Part shown: one piece after another, positions 57,619-64,000 of the stretch
Position numbering within the stretch: position 1 is the first letter of the stretch
Layout: the number at the start of each line of letters is the position of its first letter
Assembly: GCA_947311845.1 (NCBI GenBank)
Contig: CAMZMU010000080.1
Location: forward strand, 47,657,828 to 47,721,827
DNA: 64,000 bases
From: Poa pratensis
Lineage: Eukaryota > Streptophyta > Magnoliopsida > Poales > Poaceae
Direction: 5' to 3'
Program-made: the position numbers and the translations under genes
The notes under the pieces: generated by a model
What the model was told of the DNA's origin: nothing
What the model saw: only the letters and a program-made list of their open reading frames with translations
The model's database searches: none

Positions 57619-58459
57619 TGTCGGACCAGTGGAAACCAGGGTACCACGGCCCGTATGCCTTGCCCCAGAAGTCCATGCATGAAGAACAAGACAAGTCAAA
57701 AGTCAACAGAGTATGGCCCACTTCTCCAAGCCTCGGGAAGGCTCACGTGACCAAGGCAGCAAGCCTTAGGAGGACGCTTCACCAGATGGCCAAGGAAGGG
57801 CCTCGCGAGGCCGCCCACGCGAGGAAAGCTGCGCCACCAAGCCTCGCGCGGCACAAGACAAGGACACGGCGCACCCGTGACCCCGCGCCAGGGGGCATGT
57901 GCGGCTGCGTCTTCCCCAGAGCGACACGCGCGCTTGCAGGGCGTGTCGGCCAAAGCTTTCCACTTTGGTGATTAAAGGGCGCCGACCATCCACGGCTAGC
58001 AGAGCGGAGCCCAAGACCTTCCTCTTTGGTGCAAGATGGCCGAACCGGCGCTACGCGCCACCGCGGGCGTCATCGACAACGTCACCGACAAGGCCTTACG
58101 ACTGCGCCATGGATGGTGGCTTTATCTGAGCTAGGGCAGTACGCCGGTACCCCTTCTTGGTGCTATGTGGCAACCCTTCCCACCAAAACTTTTGGGGAAA
58201 GAGGACCGAAACACTATAAATAGGGCCTCACCGTATCCTTAGAGGATTGTACTGTAATCGCTCCGAGCAGTGCAATCCATCTCAAGCAGGAAGTAGGGTT
58301 TTACACCTCCATGGTGGCCTGAACCTGGGTAACCGCTGTGTCTCCTTTCTGTGTGTGTCTTCTTCGCCGAGGTCGCCGAGGGTTCGTCGAGAGCGTGTTT
58401 TAGTCCCCAGTGTTCGAACGACACTACACTAGAGGTTCCTTCAGGAATAATCCTCGACA
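57619..58459 (+). mobile_element. Element D 5' LTR (841 bp)
   Basis: TGTCGGACCAG...CCTCGACA with an ACTATAAATAGGG box at 58212-58224. The ORFs inside are shadows. Confidence 0.9.
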
Positions 58460-58461
58460 TT

Positions 58462-58481
58462 TGGCGCGCCAGGTAGGGGAC
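58462..58481 (+). other. Element D primer binding site
   Basis: TGGCGCGCCAGGTAGGGGAC begins 2 nt after the LTR end, nearly identical to that of element C. Confidence 0.8.
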
Positions 58482-58513
58482 TGAGGCCCTCTCTTCGACT
58501 TTCCTCACCACCA

Positions 58514-59025
58514 TGGTCGACACGCGCAACAAGGCGGCCCATTAGGCAGCCAGCCGGACCGCCCCCAAGTCCGTCGCCAGCAACCCGCGCACAGCTCTCG
58601 CCGCCCCCAAGGAGGAAGCAGAGCACGGGCCGGAGGAAGCGGATGTTTCTTCTCTCCACCCTTCCCGGCAGAGCACACCCCCATTGTTCGACGGCCGCGC
58701 CGTGTATGCCTCCATTCAGGCTCCACCAACGCCAGAAGCTGCGCTGCTGCTAGCGCAAGAACTCCTCCAGCATCGTCCCTCAGTGGCTGGGCGAGCCGCC
58801 TGGCTGGGACGCATCGCCGAGTTCGTGGAGATAGCCGCTGGGCACGTGCCGCTCGACCCAGCCGGACGGCCCAAGGCACAAGAAGAAGAGCTGCACCGTG
58901 GACACGTAGCCTGCATCCTCCGGGCAGGCCACGTCTCCTCGCTCGCTCGCACCGCCAAGCGCCCAGCGAGGATGGTGGGCGCCGCTCTCCCCGCGGCAGG
59001 GTATACCAACCGCGTAAGCGTGCGC
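58514..59025 (+). pseudogene. Element D gag, N-terminal part only
   Basis: Starts ATGGTCGACACG with a stop 10 codons in (CAT TAG), then an Ala/Pro-rich and leucine-rich stretch (EAALLLAQELLQ). It runs into an Arg-rich segment and directly into protease. The capsid core and CCHC knuckle present in element C are missing, so an internal deletion removed about 1 kb or more. This copy could not form particles from its own protein. Confidence 0.75.
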
Positions 59026-59700
59026 GGCCTGAGATCACCTTCGAAGCAGATGACCACCCGGAGGACACCTCCCAAGTCGGGAACAACCCGCTAGTTTGCA
59101 CCCCCACCATCAACCACGTGTCCGTTGCTAGGACGCTCATTGATGGCGGCGCCAGTGTCAACCTCCTCTCCATCCAAGCGTTCACGAAGCTCCAGATGCC
59201 CTTTGACCACCTGACACCGGCCGATCCGTTCTTTGGGATCGCTCCTGGGGTCGAGAATCCGTACGGGCGGATCAGTCTCCCTGTGACCTTCGGCACCCTC
59301 ACGAACTTCCGCACGGAGCATATCACATTTGAGGTCGCCGACATCCGCCTCCCGTGCAACGCCATCCTAGGCTACCCGGCCTTGGCCAAGTTCATGGCGG
59401 CCACTCACCCTGCGTACAACCTCCTCAAGATGCCGGGCAGCAGCGGTATCATCACTGTGCGCGGGGACCAGGCCGGTGACACGGCCAGGCAGGCCTTCGC
59501 GCATGACTTCGTCGCTAGCCTGGCCGAGGGAGGAGCTCCCGAGGACATCCACGAGATACCCAAACGGAAGAGGAAGGCGACTCCTGAGGATATCCCCGGA
59601 GCGCTCTCAGCCGAGGACGGGGCGACTCAGGCGTACCTCCCAGAAGAACTTCTCGCCAGCCCTCCCAGAAGAAGAAGAAGAAAGTGGCCCTCAAGCTGAC
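59025..59700 (+). pseudogene. Element D aspartic protease
   Basis: EITFEADDHPEDTSQ leads to ARTLIDGGASVNLLS (catalytic-site segment), FGIAPGVENPYGRISLPVTF and the distal AILGYPALAKFMAATHPAYN segment. The order matches element C. Confidence 0.85.
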
Positions 59701-59769
59701 GGCACGGGGGCTACCTTCACCATCGGGGCCAACCTGGCCCCTGAACAAGAAGAGGCGCTCACCGCCTTC

Positions 59770-60855
59770 CTCCGAGCCAACGCCGACATGTTCGCATGGA
59801 CCGCATCCGACATGACCGGAGTACCTCATGAGGTCATCGAGCACCACCTGGCCGTCTGCCCAACTGCTCGCCCAGTGAAGCAGAAGGCCCGACGGCAAGC
59901 GCCGGAGAAGCAGGAGTTCATTGTCAAGGAAGTAGAGAAGCTCAAGAACGCAAAGGTCATCCGAGAAGTCATACACACCGACTGGCTCTCCAACACGGTG
60001 GTCGTCCCGAAGCACACTAGAGGGGGCAGGCTCTGCATCGACTACACTGACCTCAACGAAGCCTGCCCCAAGGACCCTTACCCGCTGCCATGCATCGACC
60101 AGATCATGGATTCCACAGCTGGCTGTGACCTCTTGTGCTTCCTGGATGCCTTATCGAGGTATCACCAGATCAAGATGGCCAAGGAGACGAGGATAAGACA
60201 GCCTTCCTCACCTCGTGCGGCGTATACTGTTACGTTTGTATACCCTTTAGCCTGAAGAACGTCGGCGCCACCTTCCAGAGGCTGATGCGCATCGCCCTGG
60301 GAGTCCAGATGGGGCGAAACGCCGAAGCTTACGTCGACGACATCGTCGTCAAGACTAGGAAGGGCGACACCCTCATCTCTGACCTAGAGGAAACCTTCGC
60401 GAACCTACGCAAGGTGAACTTCAAGGTCAACCCCGCCAAGTGTGTCTTCAGGGTGCCGTCGGGCAAGCTCCTCGGTTTCTTGGTCTCCCACCACGGCATC
60501 GAGGCCAATCCCAACAAAATCAGGGCCATCGAGGAGATGCAGCTGCCCAAGCGCCTTAAGGACATACAACGGCTGACTGGATGCATGGCTGCACTAGGAA
60601 GATTCATCTCCACGTCTAGTGAAAAAGCGCTCCCTTTCCTCAAGCTGATGAAGAAGACAGGGCCCTTCAAGTGGACTCCTGAAGCAGACGCCGCCTTCGC
60701 GGATCTCAAGAGGTACCTGGCGAGTCCCCCGATCATGGTGGCCGCCCGACCTCGCAAGCCGCTCCTGCTATACTTGGCGGCGACACCGCAGACAGACAGT
60801 GCTGTCTTGGTAGCGGAGCATGAAGAGTCCATCGCAAGCCCCTCAGGAGGCAGTT
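59770..60855 (+). pseudogene. Element D reverse transcriptase
   Basis: DWLSNTVVVPKH, NEACPKDPYPLPCIDQIMD and FLDALSRYHQIKM lie in one frame; a shift near 60185 leads to NVGATFQRLMRIAL and the catalytic AYVDDIVVKT box (near 60330). A stop lies at 60855. Confidence 0.9.
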
Positions 60856-60941
60856 AACCCGCCGCCTCGACAGGGGGCTCCCCTCCTGAGGACGCCAGCC
60901 CCAAGGAGACAAGTGCCGAGGCACCACTGAGCCTCACGAGG

Positions 60942-61740
60942 GTGTCAGCCCCCAAACGCCTCGTCGAATACCCCGTCTACTATGTCAGCACGGTGTTGCG
61001 AGACGCCCGAGAGCGCTATCCGCGGCAACAAAAGCTGCTCTTCACCCTCCTCATGGCCTCCAGAAAGCTGCGTCACTACTTCCAAGGACATCCCATCAAG
61101 GTCGTCTCGTCCTTCCCGCTGGAGCAGATTCTGCGCAACCCGAACGCTACCGACCGCGTAGCCGGCTGGGGAATTGAGCTCCAGCCATTCGAGCTGGATT
61201 TTCACACCACCAGGACCATCAAAGACGTGGCCCTAGCGGACTTCACCGCAGAATGGATAGAGCCGCCTAAAGAAGATCAGGAGGAGGCGACTATTATCTT
61301 GGGGAAAGTGGCCCCAGGACTCTGGATGATAAACTTTGATGGCGCGTTCTCCTGGAACGGCGCGGGGGCTGGCGTCATGCTCACGTCGCCCACAGGAGAC
61401 AAGCTCTACTACGCCGTGCAGCTGTGCTTCAAGGACACCGACAAGGTCTCCAACAACATTGTGGAGTACGAGGGGCTCCTCGCCGGGCTCCGGGCGGCGA
61501 TCGCCTTGGAAATCCGGAGGGTGATCGTCTAGGGAGATTCCCAGCTCCTCGTGAACTTTTCCAACAAGAGCTACAAGACCAAGGATGACCACATGGCCGC
61601 CTACCTCGAGGAAGTGCGCAAGCTGGAGAAAAGGTTCCTTGGCATGGAACTGGCCCACATCCCGTGAAGCGAGAATCAGGAGGCCGATGACATCGCCAAG
61701 CGGGCGGCACAACGCGAGCCACAACAACCGGGCGTCTTCG
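60942..61740 (+). pseudogene. Element D tandem RNase H domains
   Basis: First RNase H remnant: VYYVSTVLRDARERYP, LADFTAEWIE. Second, archaeal-type RNase H: MINFDGAFSWNGAGAG, NIVEYEGLLAGL, a TAG stop at 61530 directly before GDSQLLV, then ENQEADDIAKRAA after another stop near 61665. The catalytic acidic residues are conserved; two stops inactivate it. Confidence 0.85.
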
Positions 61741-61749
61741 AGGAAAGAC

Positions 61750-63112
61750 TGATGAAACCATCTGCGTCTCCACCGCCTGAAGAGAGCACGCCACCTGAAG
61801 AAGCGCTGCCGCCACCACCTGCCGTGGGAGCACCCGATACAGGCGTACCTCCAGACCGTCTGTTGCTCGCGGCACACCCACTGAACGATGACTGGCGCCA
61901 CCAAATCCAAGATTACCTGGAAAAGAAGGTACTCCCAGAAGATGATGATGAGGCAGAGAGGGTAGTCCGCCAGGCCAAGAGCTACAGCTTGCTGGACCGT
62001 CCTATACCGCCATCGGCCAAACGGAGTCGCGCTGCGATGTGTGTCTACCGAGGATGGGTGCGAACTCCTCTCGGACATACACCATGGCGACTGCGGCCAC
62101 CACTCCTCGTCCCGCACGCTGGCCGAAAAGGCATTCTGCAGCGGCTTCTACTGGCCCTCTGCCCTCGAAGATGCGGCGGAGCTCGTCAGGACCTGTGAAG
62201 CATGTCAGTTCCACGCCAAGCAAATCCATCAACCAGCCCAGGCGCTGCAGACGATCCCCCTCTCATGGCCTTTCGTGATCTGGGGGCTGGATATCTTGGG
62301 ACCCTTCCCACGGGCGGTCGGCGGCTATCGGTACCTTTACGTCGCCGTCGACAAATTCACCAAGTGGGCAGAAGTGGAGCCCGTACACACCATCCCAGCA
62401 AGGTCAGCAGTTAAGTTCATCAAAGGCCTAGTATGCAGGTTCGGCGTCCCCAACCGGATTATCATGGACAACGGCTCCTAGTTCACAAGTCCTACTGCAC
62501 CAACCTTGGCACAAGGATTTGCTACGCCTCGGTCGCACACCCGCGGAGTAACGGGCAGGCAGAGAGAGCTAACGCTGATGTGCTCCGAGGACTCAAGACG
62601 CGGAGCTTCAAGAATAAGCTCAAGGCCAGCGGCATGGGATGGATCGAGGAACTCCCCTCCGTCCTCTGGTCCATCCTTACCACGCCAACTAAGCCCACCG
62701 GCGAGATGCCATTCTCCCTCGTCTACGGGGCAGAAGCTGTCCTCCCCGCCGAGCTCAAGCACGGATCACCCAGGGTGATGGCCTTTAACGAAGTTAACCA
62801 AGACGAGCTAAGGGAAGAGGACCTCATGCTATTGGAGGAAGCAAGACATCACGTCAAGATCCGCATGGCCAGGTACCAGCAGGCCATGCGGCGCACAGCC
62901 GCCGCATCCGACCCCGCAGGCTCGAGGCCGGTGACCTCGTCCTCCGGAGGATTCTCTCCAGGGAAGGGCTGCATAAGCTCTCCCCCATGTGGGAAGGCCC
63001 CTTCAGGGTCACCCACATCACGCGCCCAGGAGCGGCGCGGCTGGAGACTGAAGACGGCAACCCGGTGCCCAACTCGTGGAACATCCAACACCTCCGTAAG
63101 TTCTACCCGTGA
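61750..63112 (+). pseudogene. Element D integrase
   Basis: Linker (ESTPPEEALPPPPA), then the zinc-binding region ending TCEACQFHAKQIHQPAQAL. Core with D in WGLDILGPFP, D in IMDNGS (followed by a TAG at 62479) and E in SNGQAERANADV in another frame. C-terminal region to about 63112. Several stops and shifts. Confidence 0.85.
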
Positions 63113-63970
63113 TGTCACGGTAAAAATGACGCCGAGATTTCCTCCCCAGGAGGGTCTCAATGGAGCTTCGCATTAGTGTTGGCTCGGAACCGCTAGAACT
63201 CCAGCCACTTCACGTGGGGCCCCGTGCTCATCATGGCGGCATCTTAATCCTCGAGGGTGCCATGCGGCCACTACAGCCTCAATGAGACTCCTCCTCATGA
63301 GGTTCTCCCTGCCCACATTGGCATATTTTGTAATGAACTTATTAATTCAGCAAGGAAAACTAAGCGCTTTGCACCAAGCATACTTGCGTATGACCTTTCT
63401 CTGGTGCGCGCTAATTTCTCCCCTGAGTGTTACACGAGCGGGGGATGGAGCACGGTGTGTGTGCTCGGGTCAGTCCCAGCAGCATCGAAAAACCCAAGTA
63501 ACCTATGAGTGTATTCGGGGGGACGCCCTCGTACACGCCACCTCCCAAGGTCCTTGGTGCTAAACCTCCTCGTACAACACTAGGTGCGAATCTGCAAGCG
63601 CACACCACAAACGACCCTCATTGTTGTTTTTCTCACAGAACAGGACGCGGGAGCTCCAGGAAGGAAGCAGAGGCTCGCAAGCTACAGCCTCATGAAATCA
63701 AGGAGTGATAAACCCAACCACACGCTCGTCCTCAAGGATTTTTGTGCAAAAAAAAGATAAGTAAAAATAGCCGAGACACGGAATTTTTCATTCCTCTCAA
63801 ATACTAAAGACTTTCAAAGTAGCTCAAAAGGTAAGAATAGGAAAAGCTCTAACGCCCCTGCAGGGTACAGAAAGGACTCAAGACGGCAGCACTACTCCCA
63901 GTAGTACGTCGACGAGGCCACGAAGAAGGAGGTGAAGGAGATCTTCGTGGCCCCGCAGAAAGATCTCCCT
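63113..63970 (+). other. Element D post-pol non-coding region
   Basis: No recognisable frame on either strand. It corresponds in position to 24600-26468 of element C but is shorter and lacks the equivalent of antisense gene 2. Confidence 0.5.
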
Positions 63971-64000
63971 TAAGAGGAGGAAGAATCGGCCTCCTTCTTC
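63971..64000 (-). CDS. C-terminal end of element D antisense gene 1
   Basis: Minus-strand KKEADSSSS-stop matches the KVEGSSSS-stop end of the antisense B3-type gene in element C. The adjoining 3' region (63885-63960) also aligns with 26386-26450. The rest of the gene lies outside the window. Confidence 0.5.

Larger units (their letters stand above)
57619..64000 (+). mobile_element. Element D: Tat-lineage element, right end outside the window
   Basis: 5' LTR, primer site, N-terminal gag, protease, reverse transcriptase, dual RNase H, integrase and the start of an antisense-gene region. Candidate target duplication AAAAC at 57614-57618. It resembles element C in order and primer site but is more decayed and lacks the gag core. 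Confidence 0.92.

Overview
The window is repeat-dense chromosomal DNA from a large-genome plant, most probably a pooid grass (wheat/barley/rye/oat group). The grounds are nested Ty3/gypsy LTR retrotransposons, Stowaway MITEs with CTCCCTCCGTCC termini, Athila-type LTRs that begin TGATAACCCCCAAG, plant-type introns and a plant-only XS zinc-finger gene. No species is assigned, and there is no bacterial or viral genome architecture.

Layout. 1-3032: a small non-autonomous LTR element (E1) with a 569-codon ORF holding only a protease domain, inserted in the reverse transcriptase of element A (3033-7629, minus strand, Tat-like, decayed). 7630-9539: low-copy DNA with one unassigned exon candidate. 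9540-33599: a reconstructable rearrangement. A solo LTR (9597-10617, target duplication GGAAT) is followed by 1.84 kb of flank, then the truncated body of the same element (B), its 3' LTR (30743-31762) and a second copy of the same flank, again beginning GGAAT. B is riddled with insertions: an Athila-type solo LTR (13020-14463), a nearly pristine Tat-lineage element C (17429-28285) and, 103 bp beyond it, an inverted solo LTR of the C family (28389-29355).

33600-46270 is not retrotransposon. It holds a Stowaway MITE, a minisatellite, a diverged tandem duplication, at least 13 copies of a palindromic GCCGACTCC/GGAGTCGGC cassette, and a multi-exon minus-strand gene resembling the plant 'putative gypsy type transposon' family (PF04195). 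A very young non-autonomous Athila-like element (46271-53699, target duplication ACGTA) splits this region. A Helitron-like 3' end (hairpin plus CTAG) lies at 53972. 54161-55452 is a two-exon minus-strand zf-XS gene, the best host gene here. 55555-56642 is an LTR related to B, and 57619-64000 is a second Tat-lineage element (D) missing its gag core.

Most notable: (1) the 3' region of element C carries two antisense genes with their own TATA boxes, one encoding a B3-type DNA-binding domain between an RGG-rich start and an acidic/serine tail, the other containing a 75-nt intron; element D carries the end of the same antisense gene. (2) The palindromic cassette array at 36.7-42.8 kb is not explained by any family I recognise. 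(3) Three different elements move or moved with incomplete coding capacity. (4) LTR pairs differ by single-base indels far more than by substitutions (7 against about 1), so many frameshifts here may be consensus-sequence errors. All alignments and counts were made by eye.
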